A stretch of DNA of 64,000 bases from contig NZ_CP039381.1 of assembly GCF_005601135.1 (NCBI RefSeq), positions 679,941 to 743,940 on the forward strand. Direction: 5' to 3'. Below are positions 55,960-64,000 of the stretch, one piece after another. Both the position numbers and the translations under genes were made by a program. Below the pieces are notes generated by a model. The model did not search any database. It was given only the letters and a program-made list of their open reading frames with translations, and was not told the DNA's origin. How positions within the stretch are numbered: position 1 is the stretch's first letter; each line of letters opens with the position of its first letter. The DNA is from Ruminococcus bovis. GTDB lineage: Bacteria; Bacillota; Clostridia; Oscillospirales; Acutalibacteraceae.

Positions 55960-55996
55960 AAAAAAGTCACTCTGGTAAAACGGGGTGACTTTTTTA
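55960..55996 (+). terminator. Intrinsic terminator of the M23 peptidase gene
   Basis: Arms AAAAAGTCAC / GTGACTTTTTT, with the T-run continuing the stem. Confidence 0.85.
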
Positions 55997-56141
55997 TTTG
56001 TGTTATTGCACAAAAGCAATTAACCATTTTCATAACATCCTACAAAATTGCATCTTTGTTCAAAATTTATTAATAATTATACACAATTTATCCACAATCA
56101 GTGTTATAATTGTTTCAATTATGCGAAAGGGAATATTTAAT

Positions 56142-57722
56142 ATGAAGAAAAACATTTTTTCAAAAGCAATGACGATGGTACTTCTCATATGCATATTGTT
56201 CTCGTTAGTTGCTTGTTCCGATGATGGAGAATATATTACTCAAGGAACAAACCTTGTTGAAGAACAAACAAAGAACAATAATGTTGTAACCATCTACACC
56301 TATGTTGACCCTGACAATAAAGATTTACATTATGACCAAGACACTAAATTCTACTATCCCCTACTTGATATGGTACATATGTACAACAACTATTGCAGTC
56401 TTAACAATATGGGTGACTATGCAGTAAGTGTTGTAAAGTTCTCCTCAAGAGACAGAATGATACAACAAATGTCAACAGAAATAATGGCAGGCAGTGGTCC
56501 TGATATTATTATTCTTGATAATGAACTGCCAATCTCAAAGCTGATAAATCAAGGTGCTTTTGCCGATATGAACACACTTTTAAAGAATGATAAAAGTGAA
56601 AGAAAAATCAACCTTGATGATTATGACAAAACACTTATGGATACAGGTGTTTTTAAGGGCAAAAGATATATGATGCCTATGCTGATTGAACCTGATATTT
56701 ATATTTCAAATTCAGCTTTATTTAATGACTATGACCTTGCTACCAACACAAGGCTAACCTATAGCAACATTAACGAAAAGCTAAAGAAGTTTGCTAACAA
56801 TAGCAACAACCTTAGCTTAACAGATAGCTATTCAAGTTCAAAAGAAATTATCTTGCAGTACATTAATGACAACATTAACAAAGAGGACTACACAACTAAT
56901 TTTGAAAGTAAGAAATTCAAAAGTACTATTCAGTCCCTTAAAAAATTAGTAAAGAAATCTATTACAGATACTAAAACCACCAAAGACCTAAGCAAAAGTG
57001 AGTGTTTACTTTCTAAGGGTACTACTGATGAAGAAACAGGTATCTACACACCATATAACTTTAGCTTATCTCATATGTCAAGTTTAAGTACAGATACATT
57101 TTCTTATGACAAAATATCTGATGAACAGTTACAAAAATACGCTGAAGAATATTATTCAACCTATGGTTATGACCATGGCAAAAGTCAGAAAGAAAATGAA
57201 AAGCTATTTTACGATTTTGTATATGGAAAAGAAGAATCTTCCTTTACCGATATGGTAAGCAATTCAATCCAAACAACCTTTATCAGTGGCATTACAGAAA
57301 AAGAAAATCAGTCAAGAGCTACTATCAGTTGTGGATTTATGATAAACAACAACAGTAACAAAAAAGAAAAAGCCTTTGAATTTATCAAATACTCTTTAGG
57401 TGAAAGAATGCAAAGATTCATTACCTTTGATTCAAACTATGGTGATACATACAATGTTACAGTTAACAAAGATGCACTAAATAATTCTATAAGTAGTTTT
57501 GTTTATGGTGGTGCTGACTTTGATGAAATGAAAGAACAACAAAGTTTTATGGATAAGTATGCATCCTACATTAACAGTATCAACACCTATGAAATCAGAG
57601 ACGGTTACTACAATGACAAGGTAATCGGTTCATTGGTTGATGATTATTTGCAAGACAAAATCTCTATTGACAACTTTATTGCAAACCTAAACAGTAAAAC
57701 AAAAATCTATTTATATGAATAA
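56142..57722 (+). CDS. ABC transporter substrate-binding lipoprotein (sugar type)
   Basis: 526 residues with lipoprotein signal (MTMVLLICILFSLVAC, Cys25). The fold resembles family 1 extracellular binding proteins (QMSTEIMAGSGPDIIILDNE, then GVFKGKRYMMPMLIEPDIYI). I start at ATG 56142, after AAAGGGA and an extended -10 (TGTTATAAT ending 56110); the longer open frame upstream lacks an SD. It heads a five-gene run with two permeases. Sugar binding is inferred from permease family; the ligand is unknown. Confidence 0.87.
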   Translation: MKKNIFSKAMTMVLLICILFSLVACSDDGEYITQGTNLVEEQTKNNNVVTIYTYVDPDNKDLHYDQDTKFYYPLLDMVHMYNNYCSLNNMGDYAVSVVKFSSRDRMIQQMSTEIMAGSGPDIIILDNELPISKLINQGAFADMNTLLKNDKSERKINLDDYDKTLMDTGVFKGKRYMMPMLIEPDIYISNSALFNDYDLATNTRLTYSNINEKLKKFANNSNNLSLTDSYSSSKEIILQYINDNINKEDYTTNFESKKFKSTIQSLKKLVKKSITDTKTTKDLSKSECLLSKGTTDEETGIYTPYNFSLSHMSSLSTDTFSYDKISDEQLQKYAEEYYSTYGYDHGKSQKENEKLFYDFVYGKEESSFTDMVSNSIQTTFISGITEKENQSRATISCGFMINNNSNKKEKAFEFIKYSLGERMQRFITFDSNYGDTYNVTVNKDALNNSISSFVYGGADFDEMKEQQSFMDKYASYINSINTYEIRDGYYNDKVIGSLVDDYLQDKISIDNFIANLNSKTKIYLYE

Positions 57723-57730
57723 GGTGTACT

Positions 57731-58582
57731 ATGAAATTTGAGAAAAAACAAACTGTATGGGCATATTTATTTCTGTTGCCATCATTAATAGGTATTACGG
57801 TTTTTTATGCAGTTCCATACTTAATGTGTATATACAACAGCTTAATGTCCGGTGGGCATTTTGTAGGACTTGATAACTACATAGCGATTTTCAAGAACAA
57901 AGCATTTCTCTATGCACTAAAGAACACTATGATTTTTACAGTTGTAGCAATTCCACTACTTATGATTATTTCTTTCTTAATTGCTCAATTTTTAAATAGT
58001 TTTGAAAAGATAACTTCTTTCTTTAGAAGTGCATATTTAATGCCTATTGTAATTCCGGCAGCATCCCTAATTTATATTTGGCAGATGCTATTTAACGATT
58101 ATGGTGTAATCAACAATATTCTAAATTCACTTGGTTTTGATACAGTTCATTTCTTTAGCAGTGGATTTTCTATGGTAATGATTATCCTGATTTACATATG
58201 GAAAAACTGTGGTTTCTGTGTAATCCTCTTTACTGCAGGACTTGCTAACCTACCAAAGTCAGTTCACGAAAGTGCTTACCTTGAAGGTGCAAGTAGCTTT
58301 AAAACAACAGTAAAAATTACTTTACCACTTATCACTCCAACAACATTCTTTGTATTCTTAATGGCAGTTATCAATTCATTTAGAATGTTCAGAGAGTCAT
58401 TCTCACTATTCGGTACATATCCAAATGAGAATGTTTACTTCCTACAGAACTTTATAAACAACAACTACAACAACTTTAACTACTCTCAGCTATCTTCATC
58501 AGCCATTGTAATGTCAATTATTTTCATTGGTATTATGTTAGCATTCTTTATGTATGAGAGAAAGTCAGATTATTTGGAATGA
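57731..58582 (+). CDS. Sugar-type ABC transporter permease (MalF/UgpA-like)
   Basis: 283 residues, six membrane helices. The EAA loop HESAYLEGASSFKTTVKIT contacts the ATPase. The start FLLPSLIGITVFYAVPYLMC is typical of the MalF-type binding-protein-dependent permeases. It begins 8 bp after the binding-protein gene. No ATPase gene is in the run, so a shared MsmX-type ATPase encoded elsewhere is likely. Confidence 0.92.
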   Translation: MKFEKKQTVWAYLFLLPSLIGITVFYAVPYLMCIYNSLMSGGHFVGLDNYIAIFKNKAFLYALKNTMIFTVVAIPLLMIISFLIAQFLNSFEKITSFFRSAYLMPIVIPAASLIYIWQMLFNDYGVINNILNSLGFDTVHFFSSGFSMVMIILIYIWKNCGFCVILFTAGLANLPKSVHESAYLEGASSFKTTVKITLPLITPTTFFVFLMAVINSFRMFRESFSLFGTYPNENVYFLQNFINNNYNNFNYSQLSSSAIVMSIIFIGIMLAFFMYERKSDYLE

Positions 58583-58589
58583 GGATAAA

Positions 58590-59423
58590 ATGAAAAAGAA
58601 ATTTACAGTAAAAAAATCATTAAAATATTTGTTGCTAATTGTGCTGACACTTATTTTCTTAATGCCGGTTGTGTTTATGGTTATAAGTTCATTTATGTCC
58701 AGTAAAGAAGTTTCCTCTATGCTTGACTTTACAACCGGTCAGTATGCATCCTTTAAACTGATACCGGAACATTTTTCACTTGAACAATTCTACAAGGTGT
58801 TCTTTAGAAACGGTGACTACTTAAAGGAATTTTGGAACTCAGTACTAATTACAGTACCTACAGTTATAGGTCAGTTAATTGTATCTTCCCTAGCTGCTTT
58901 TGCTTTCGGTAAGCTGAAATTCCCAGGTAGAGATAAGCTATTCTTTGTATATATGATATTCCTTATCTTGCCTATTCAAGTAACACTTGTACCTAGCTAC
59001 TTTATGTATCAGAAGTTAGATTTACTTAACAATGTTATGAGCATTATTCTTCCGGGTACATTCTCAGCCTTTGGTATTTGCTTACTACGACAAAGTGTAA
59101 GGTACATTTCCGACTCATCAATTGAAGCTGCAAGAGTTGACGGTGCATCATACCTTAGAATATTCTTCCAGATTATTCTACCTCAGATAAGAGGTGGTTT
59201 AGTATCCCTTGCACTACTGACATTTGTAGATACATGGGGTGTTGTTGAACAACCGTTGATTTACTTTACAGACAAAGCAAAGTACCCACTATCAGTTTCA
59301 CTTTCTGTTGATACTGCCGATGTAAATATTATTTTTGCTTGTGGTGTAATGTTTATGATACCGGCTTTAATCATCTATTTCTTAGGTGAAAAAGATGTTA
59401 GAAGTTCATTTTCGAGGATATAA
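58590..59423 (+). CDS. Sugar-type ABC transporter permease (MalG/UgpE-like)
   Basis: 278 residues, six membrane helices, with the EAA loop IEAARVDGASYLRIFFQIIL. I start at ATG 58590 with GAGG 5 nt upstream, 7 bp after the first permease; an in-frame start at 58554 would overlap it. With the first permease it should form the membrane channel of an importer. Confidence 0.92.
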   Translation: MKKKFTVKKSLKYLLLIVLTLIFLMPVVFMVISSFMSSKEVSSMLDFTTGQYASFKLIPEHFSLEQFYKVFFRNGDYLKEFWNSVLITVPTVIGQLIVSSLAAFAFGKLKFPGRDKLFFVYMIFLILPIQVTLVPSYFMYQKLDLLNNVMSIILPGTFSAFGICLLRQSVRYISDSSIEAARVDGASYLRIFFQIILPQIRGGLVSLALLTFVDTWGVVEQPLIYFTDKAKYPLSVSLSVDTADVNIIFACGVMFMIPALIIYFLGEKDVRSSFSRI

Positions 59424-59425
59424 CT

Positions 59426-59854
59426 ATGGAAAAGAAAAATATGCGTACAAAATTTCAAAAAGGTATTGTGGCTTTTGCAATAATTTTCTTTTTGGTAATC
59501 GGTGGGTTAACTTATTTGTCAAATAAGATAGATGCCTTACTTTACCCTACTGTTACAGTTGCAACAACCAATACAGGATATATAGTTGACAATGAAGAAG
59601 ATATGGCCTACTATGACCCAAGAGGTGGTAACACATTAATACCCACTTCTTCAGTACATAACGGTGAAGTTTATTATGTTATCAAAAACACAGATGGCAA
59701 CTATATTGTAGCTAAAAAGCAAATTGACATACTTAACCAAAACGGTTTATATACTGAAATAGCAAAAGAAGAAAAAGGCTTTTTGGCAATTGTAGACAGT
59801 GACAAAGACCTAAAAGTAGGAGAACAAGTTTTAGTAAAGGCAGATGTATTATGA
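59426..59854 (+). CDS. Membrane-anchored protein of unknown function
   Basis: 142 residues: a membrane helix at ~13-33 and an extracytoplasmic beta-rich domain (VTVATTNTGYIVDNEEDM, then DSDKDLKVGEQVLVKADVL) that recalls the barrel-sandwich or lipoyl-like parts of efflux adaptor proteins, but is too short for an HlyD/MacA protein. It begins 2 bp after the second permease and overlaps the next gene by 4 bp. An adaptor-like partner of the MacB-like protein is possible (inference). Confidence 0.7.
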   Translation: MEKKNMRTKFQKGIVAFAIIFFLVIGGLTYLSNKIDALLYPTVTVATTNTGYIVDNEEDMAYYDPRGGNTLIPTSSVHNGEVYYVIKNTDGNYIVAKKQIDILNQNGLYTEIAKEEKGFLAIVDSDKDLKVGEQVLVKADVL

Positions 59855-61149
59855 TAAAGAAAAGAATTATACCTTTCATAGTTGTTGCTTTACTGTTACT
59901 TACTTCTATCTCAACATTTACATATGTAATCAACAACTATAAAAGTCAAAACAAAAACACAGTTATCAGTATCCAAAATGTTGCCTCTCAAGGCAAAAGC
60001 AAAGCTACCATAAAGGATTATGAAAAACTGGTAAAACAATATGAGGACTTTAAGGACACTTCATTTTGTAGTGAACTTAGTACAACTACTGTAAATAACA
60101 CAAAAATTACACCTGTACTGATAAATCACAACTACCTAAAGTACAATAACATTTCTTATACCGATGAGGGTATCACAAATGTTATGGAAAAAGGAAAAAG
60201 CAAAACTGCTGTAGTTAGCAAAACCTTCGGTAAAAAAATTGCTGAGGGCAAGTCACAGATAGGTAAAACCTTTATAATGAATGATGAAAGATACCGTATC
60301 ACAGGTGTTTATGATGACAAAAAAGGTACTATTAATGACTTCTTCAAAGATAACAAAGAGAGAGTTTACATTAACTACACCAGCACAGATAACTATGAAA
60401 AAGAAAAGTTAACTGCAGTAAGTTGTGTTGATGGCAGTAACTCAAGAAGCCAATTTTACTTCTTAGGTTTTGATAATTTCCAAAAGGTTAACTTTGATGA
60501 AAAAAATTTAGCCGTAAATGATTTTACTGCAATTATTTCATTTATCTTAACTGTTATCACATCAGTTTATTTAATCAGATTATGGCTTAACAACCTAGGT
60601 TCAACTTATAGATTTATTAAAGAAAAACACAGTGAAAATTATTTAGGTAAATTCATAATAAACAACCTACCATCACTAATACTTAGATTAATAATTTTCT
60701 TAATTTTACCTTTAGCTATTTTTGTACTGTGCTACATAGCTTTAAAAGATTTCCACCTTGTATATAACTATATTGATAAGGAAAATCTATTTAGCATTTC
60801 ACATATGTTAAATACATTGTCCTCTACTATACAGACAGAAACTTCAACATTAATGGGTGGCAATCCATACTTCTTAAATCTATATAACGGTACATTGGTT
60901 TTAGGTGTGATTTTCTTACCGATTATCCTACTACTGTTCTTCTTTACCTACTACCTGTTTAATCAAGTAGGAAAAGAAAGTAAAGGTGCTATGTACCTTA
61001 TCACTACATCATTTATTGTAATCACAATTATTTCTTTAATTGTAGCTTTCGTAAGTGACAGTAGCTTTACATTCTTACAGATAATCTTCTTTATTACTGC
61101 ATTATTTATTGCAAAATGTTTGAAAGATTATTTCATTAGAAAAGACTAA
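59851..61149 (+). CDS. MacB/FtsX-like membrane protein
   Basis: 432 residues. Helix at ~6-28, an extracytoplasmic domain of the MacB periplasmic-core type (~30-215, KTAVVSKTFGKKIAEGKSQI and GKTFIMNDERYRITGVYDD), then three further helices (~228-250, ~270-300, ~345-370) plus C-terminal hydrophobic segments. This four-helix plan fits FtsX/MacB permeases, which normally need a LolD-type ATPase, not encoded here. It is the last gene of the ABC run, ending at the hairpin at 61154. Confidence 0.78.
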   Translation: MIKKRIIPFIVVALLLLTSISTFTYVINNYKSQNKNTVISIQNVASQGKSKATIKDYEKLVKQYEDFKDTSFCSELSTTTVNNTKITPVLINHNYLKYNNISYTDEGITNVMEKGKSKTAVVSKTFGKKIAEGKSQIGKTFIMNDERYRITGVYDDKKGTINDFFKDNKERVYINYTSTDNYEKEKLTAVSCVDGSNSRSQFYFLGFDNFQKVNFDEKNLAVNDFTAIISFILTVITSVYLIRLWLNNLGSTYRFIKEKHSENYLGKFIINNLPSLILRLIIFLILPLAIFVLCYIALKDFHLVYNYIDKENLFSISHMLNTLSSTIQTETSTLMGGNPYFLNLYNGTLVLGVIFLPIILLLFFFTYYLFNQVGKESKGAMYLITTSFIVITIISLIVAFVSDSSFTFLQIIFFITALFIAKCLKDYFIRKD

Positions 61150-61153
61150 AATT

Positions 61154-61192
61154 TATCCCACAACTAAGTAAAAATAGTTGTGGGATTTTTTT
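61154..61192 (+). terminator. Intrinsic terminator of the ABC transporter run
   Basis: Arms ATCCCACAACT / AGTTGTGGGAT followed by TTTTTTATTT. Confidence 0.88.
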
Positions 61193-61373
61193 ATTTAAAC
61201 ATATATGATGCTGTATCAACCATTTCTTCCATTGCGTGAATAGCCTTGTTCATTTTCTTTTTCATAGGCTTTTTGATTTTGGTATTATCCATCATCTTTT
61301 CACCAATCATACCTACTGCAATACCGGACATTAAACCAACACAAATACCTTTCATCATTCCACCGTTATTCAT
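61191..61373 (-). CDS. Small YtxH-like protein
   Basis: 60 residues: a glycine-rich hydrophobic helix (GICVGLMSGIAVGMIGEKMM, residues ~9-28) and a basic amphipathic tail. This arrangement is common in small Firmicute membrane proteins of the YtxH type, function unknown. GGAGG lies before the ATG. Its stop overlaps the terminator of the convergent run. Confidence 0.65.
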   Translation of the reverse strand: MNNGGMMKGICVGLMSGIAVGMIGEKMMDNTKIKKPMKKKMNKAIHAMEEMVDTASYMFK

Positions 61374-61496
61374 TTAATCACCTCCTAAAAGTATTTTTAC
61401 CTAAAGACAAAATTATATAAAAGTGAATGAAAACCAATTTAGGAATGTTGTACTATTTTTCAATTTAGTATATAATTAAGAATAGAGGTGATTATT

Positions 61497-61997
61497 TTGG
61501 CAACACTGAATATTGTACTGGTTGAACCGGAAATTCCACAAAATACAGGCAACATTGCTCGTACTTGTGCTGCAACAGGTGCAAGGCTACATCTTGTTAG
61601 GCCACTTGGCTTTCAGATTACAGACAAAACAGTAAAGAGAGCAGGTCTTGATTATTGGGATTTACTGGATATAACTTACTACGATAGTCTTGATGATTTT
61701 TTAGAGAAAACTAAAGGTGCAAAGTACTTTATGTACACCACTAAAGCACTGTATAAACATACAGAAGTAGAGTATCCCGACAACTGTTACTTGCTTTTTG
61801 GCAAGGAAACAAGAGGACTGCCTGAACATTTACTAATGGAACACAAAGAAAGTTGTGTTCGTATTCCTATGGTTAAAGATGCAAGAAGTCTGAACCTTAG
61901 CAACTCAGTTGCTATTGCTGCCTATGAAGTGCTGAGACAATGGGACTATCCGGCACTTCTCACCCATGGTCAGCTACACAGACATCATTGGGAATAA
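61497..61997 (+). CDS. trmL: tRNA (cytidine34/uridine34-2'-O)-methyltransferase TrmL
   Basis: 166 residues, the SPOUT family YibK/TrmL type: LNIVLVEPEIPQNTGNIART at the start, the knot motif LLFGKETRGLPEHL and RSLNLSNSVAIAAYEVLRQ at the end. It methylates the wobble ribose of leucine tRNAs. I start at TTG 61497, with GAGGTG 6 nt upstream; the in-frame GTG at 61488 is part of that SD. Confidence 0.94.
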   Translation: MATLNIVLVEPEIPQNTGNIARTCAATGARLHLVRPLGFQITDKTVKRAGLDYWDLLDITYYDSLDDFLEKTKGAKYFMYTTKALYKHTEVEYPDNCYLLFGKETRGLPEHLLMEHKESCVRIPMVKDARSLNLSNSVAIAAYEVLRQWDYPALLTHGQLHRHHWE

Positions 61998-62112
61998 TAA
62001 ATATAATTTTCTTTTATTTTACATAAACTTAAGCATAATTTTATTATCCCAAAAATAACGAAAAAATATCTAAAAATTTCTGAAAAAAGTAGGGATAAAA
62101 TCATTATATCTA

Positions 62113-62141
62113 TTGAAACCATTACAAAATTGTTATATAAT
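62113..62141 (+). promoter_or_regulatory. Sigma-A promoter of pgk
   Basis: TTGAAA (62113-62118), a 17-bp spacer and a consensus TATAAT (62136-62141), about 56 bp before the pgk ATG. Confidence 0.75.
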
Positions 62142-62197
62142 TAACTATATCTGGGAACAGATTTTAATAAGTAATTTATTTGAAAGGATGTTTAAAT

Positions 62198-63406
62198 ATG
62201 GGTTTAAACAAAGTTACAGTTGATGATGTAAATTACGCTGGCAAAAAAGTTCTTTGCCGTTGTGACTTTAACGTACCTCTAAAGGATGGCGTTATCACAA
62301 ACGACAACAGAATTACAGCTGCTTTACCAACAATCAAAAAGATTATGAATGACGGTGGCAAGGTTATCCTTTGCTCTCACCTTGGTAAGCCAAAGAACGG
62401 TCCTGAAGAAAAGTTCTCTCTAGCACCTGTTGCTGTTAGACTTTCTGAACTACTAGGCAAGGAAGTTGTATTTGCTGCTGATGACGAAGTTGTTGGCGAA
62501 AATGCAAAGAACGCTGTTGCAAATATGAAGGACGGCGATGTTGTTCTACTACAGAACACAAGATTTAGAAAAGAAGAAACAAAGAATGAAGAACCATTCT
62601 CAACAGAACTAGCTTCACTAGCTGATTGTTTCGTTATGGATGCTTTCGGTTCAGCTCACAGAGCTCACTGCTCAACTGCCGGTGTTACAAAGCACATTAA
62701 AGATACTGCTGTTGGTTACCTAATGCAGAAGGAAATCGACTACCTAGGTAACGCAGTTGAAAACCCAGTAAGACCTTTCGTTGCTATCCTTGGTGGTGCA
62801 AAGGTTGCTGATAAGCTAAATGTTATCTCTAACCTACTAGAAAAGTGTGACACACTTATCATCGGTGGTGGTATGGCTTACACATTCCTAAAGGCTAAGG
62901 GTTATGAAGTTGGTCTTTCTCTTGTTGACGATAGCAAGATTGACTACTGTAAGGAAATGATGGAAAAGGCTGAAAAGCTAGGCAAGAAACTTCTTCTTCC
63001 TGTTGATACAACAATCGGTGACGGTTTCCCTGACCCAATTGATGCTCCAATCGAAGTTAAGGTTGTTCCTGCTACAGAAATTCCTGCTGATAAGGAAGGT
63101 CTTGACATCGGTACAGAAACTCAGAAGCTATTTGCTGATGCTGTTAAGTCTGCTAAGACAGTTGTATGGAACGGTCCTATGGGCGTATTTGAAAACCCAA
63201 CTCTTGCAAAGGGTACAATCGCAGTTGCTAAGGCTCTTGCAGAAACAGACGCTACAACAATCATCGGTGGTGGCGACTCAGCTGCTGCTGTAATTCAGCT
63301 AGGTTTTGCTGACAAGATGAGCCACATCTCAACAGGTGGTGGTGCTTCTCTAGAATATCTAGAAGGCAAGGTTCTACCTGGTATTGATGTAATCGCTGAC
63401 AAATAA
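62198..63406 (+). CDS. pgk: Phosphoglycerate kinase
   Basis: 402 residues. The N-terminal substrate motif [17 protein letters not shown], and the nucleotide-binding NGPMGVFE and GGGDSAAAV are intact. It converts 1,3-bisphosphoglycerate and ADP to 3-phosphoglycerate and ATP. I start at ATG 62198 ([10 protein letters not shown]), with AAAGGA upstream, rather than a TTG six codons earlier. tpiA follows, giving the common pgk-tpiA order. Confidence 0.97.
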   Translation: MGLNKVTVDDVNYAGKKVLCRCDFNVPLKDGVITNDNRITAALPTIKKIMNDGGKVILCSHLGKPKNGPEEKFSLAPVAVRLSELLGKEVVFAADDEVVGENAKNAVANMKDGDVVLLQNTRFRKEETKNEEPFSTELASLADCFVMDAFGSAHRAHCSTAGVTKHIKDTAVGYLMQKEIDYLGNAVENPVRPFVAILGGAKVADKLNVISNLLEKCDTLIIGGGMAYTFLKAKGYEVGLSLVDDSKIDYCKEMMEKAEKLGKKLLLPVDTTIGDGFPDPIDAPIEVKVVPATEIPADKEGLDIGTETQKLFADAVKSAKTVVWNGPMGVFENPTLAKGTIAVAKALAETDATTIIGGGDSAAAVIQLGFADKMSHISTGGGASLEYLEGKVLPGIDVIADK

Positions 63407-63421
63407 TTTTAGATTATAAAG

Positions 63422-63441
63422 GGGCAGACAACAGTCTGCCC
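63422..63441 (+). other. Hairpin between pgk and tpiA
   Basis: Arms GGGCAGAC / GTCTGCCC around AACA. No strong T-run follows (TTACATAA), so it could be a weak attenuator, an RNA-processing site or an mRNA-stabilising stem. Confidence 0.6.
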
Positions 63442-63487
63442 TTACATAAATATTTTTAATATTTTATTTTGAAAGGAATTATTCATA

Positions 63488-64000
63488 ATGGATAAGAGTA
63501 AAAGAAAGGCAATTATTGCCGGTAACTGGAAAATGAACAAAACTCCATCAGAAGCTAAGGCTCTACTAACAGAACTTGCTCCTATGGTTAAAGATGCTGA
63601 CTGTGAAGTTATCGCTTGTGTACCATTCGTTGACCTAACAGTTGCACTAGAAGCTACAGAAGGCACAAACATTCAGATCGGTGCAGAAAACTGTCACTGG
63701 GAAGAAAGTGGTGCTTTCACAGGCGAAATCTCAGCTCAGATGTTAGCTGAAATGGGTGTTCCTTATGTTGTTCTAGGTCATAGCGAAAGAAGACAGTACT
63801 TTGGCGAAACAGATGAAACTGTTAACAAGAGAACAAAGGCTGCTCTAGCTCATGGTCTAAAGCCAATCGTATGTGTTGGTGAACTTCTATGGGAAAGAGA
63901 ATGTGACATTACTGAAGAAGTTATTGCAAGACAGATTAAGCTTGACCTATTCGGTGTTTCTGCTGAAGATGTTAAGAAGACTGTTATCGCTTACGAACCG
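63488..64000 (+). CDS. tpiA: Triosephosphate isomerase (N-terminal part)
   Basis: The first 171 residues are seen before the window ends. Catalytic Lys15 (AGNWKMNKT), His98 (VLGHSERR) and Glu170 (IAYEP) are all within the part shown. It interconverts dihydroxyacetone phosphate and glyceraldehyde 3-phosphate. AAAGGAATT precedes the ATG. Confidence 0.96.
   Translation, partial: MDKSKRKAIIAGNWKMNKTPSEAKALLTELAPMVKDADCEVIACVPFVDLTVALEATEGTNIQIGAENCHWEESGAFTGEISAQMLAEMGVPYVVLGHSERRQYFGETDETVNKRTKAALAHGLKPIVCVGELLWERECDITEEVIARQIKLDLFGVSAEDVKKTVIAYEP

Noticed and set aside
63418..63446. Terminator between pgk and tpiA
   Set aside because: The hairpin is clear but lacks a T-run, and the two genes are usually co-transcribed, so it is listed only as a hairpin.

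Overview
The window looks like chromosome from a low-GC, spore-forming Firmicute of class Clostridia, probably a gut Ruminococcus/Oscillospirales-type bacterium. This is inferred from AT-rich DNA with SD-led genes, spoVT and a pdaB-like deacetylase, a T-box leader, secreted LRR/BIG2/InlB-repeat proteins with an (S/N)PxTG-type sorting signal, and Firmicute gene order (yycJ-rlmH-rqcH, recA-recX-rimO-pgsA, trmK-nif3, pgk-tpiA). No tRNA or rRNA gene was recognised.

Layout. 1-5.5 kb: a truncated unknown gene and three secreted or surface proteins, including a caspase-like protease. 5.8-6.7 kb: a TM2 protein and two small unknown genes. 6.9-20.8 kb: a complete type I-C CRISPR-Cas locus, all on the minus strand: cas3, cas5c, cas8c (with an internal cas11c start), cas7c, cas4, cas1, cas2, a leader, and then an array of 77 repeats and 76 spacers (hand count). 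A decayed IS30-family element sits inside a spacer near the old end of the array, and a decayed IS481-like element sits just upstream of cas3. 22.2-23.8 kb: three small exported proteins. 24.1-24.8 kb and 37.0-37.6 kb: two copies of a composite inverted-repeat element. 24.9-36.7 kb: housekeeping genes (spoVT, Na/Pi transporter, rqcH, rlmH, yycJ, murA, yifB/comM, a sigma factor, trmK, nif3). 37.6-51.2 kb: pdaB-like deacetylase, T-box-controlled cysE-cysS, pgsA-rimO-recX-recA, prmC, yqhQ, a two-component system, an FG-GAP-like lipoprotein and trmB. 51.5-64 kb: acetyltransferase, nitrilase-family hydrolase, GH25 lysozyme, luxS, M23 peptidase, a sugar-type ABC importer lacking its ATPase together with a MacB-like membrane protein, trmL, pgk and a truncated tpiA.

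How it fits together. The CRISPR locus supplies adaptation (Cas1, Cas2, Cas4), processing and surveillance (Cas5c, Cas7, Cas8c, Cas11c) and destruction (Cas3). The array records its own history: an IS30 insertion that is reversible on paper to a normal 35-nt spacer, a spacer-block duplication followed by differential loss, and two spacers whose protospacers overlap by 19 bp on opposite strands. A near-identical 16-bp palindrome lies between promoter and start codon of both cas3 and recA, so shared regulation is possible. No wholly new defence system was recognised. The best leads are that palindrome, the array rearrangements, the composite inverted-repeat elements and the unexplained small genes beside the array.
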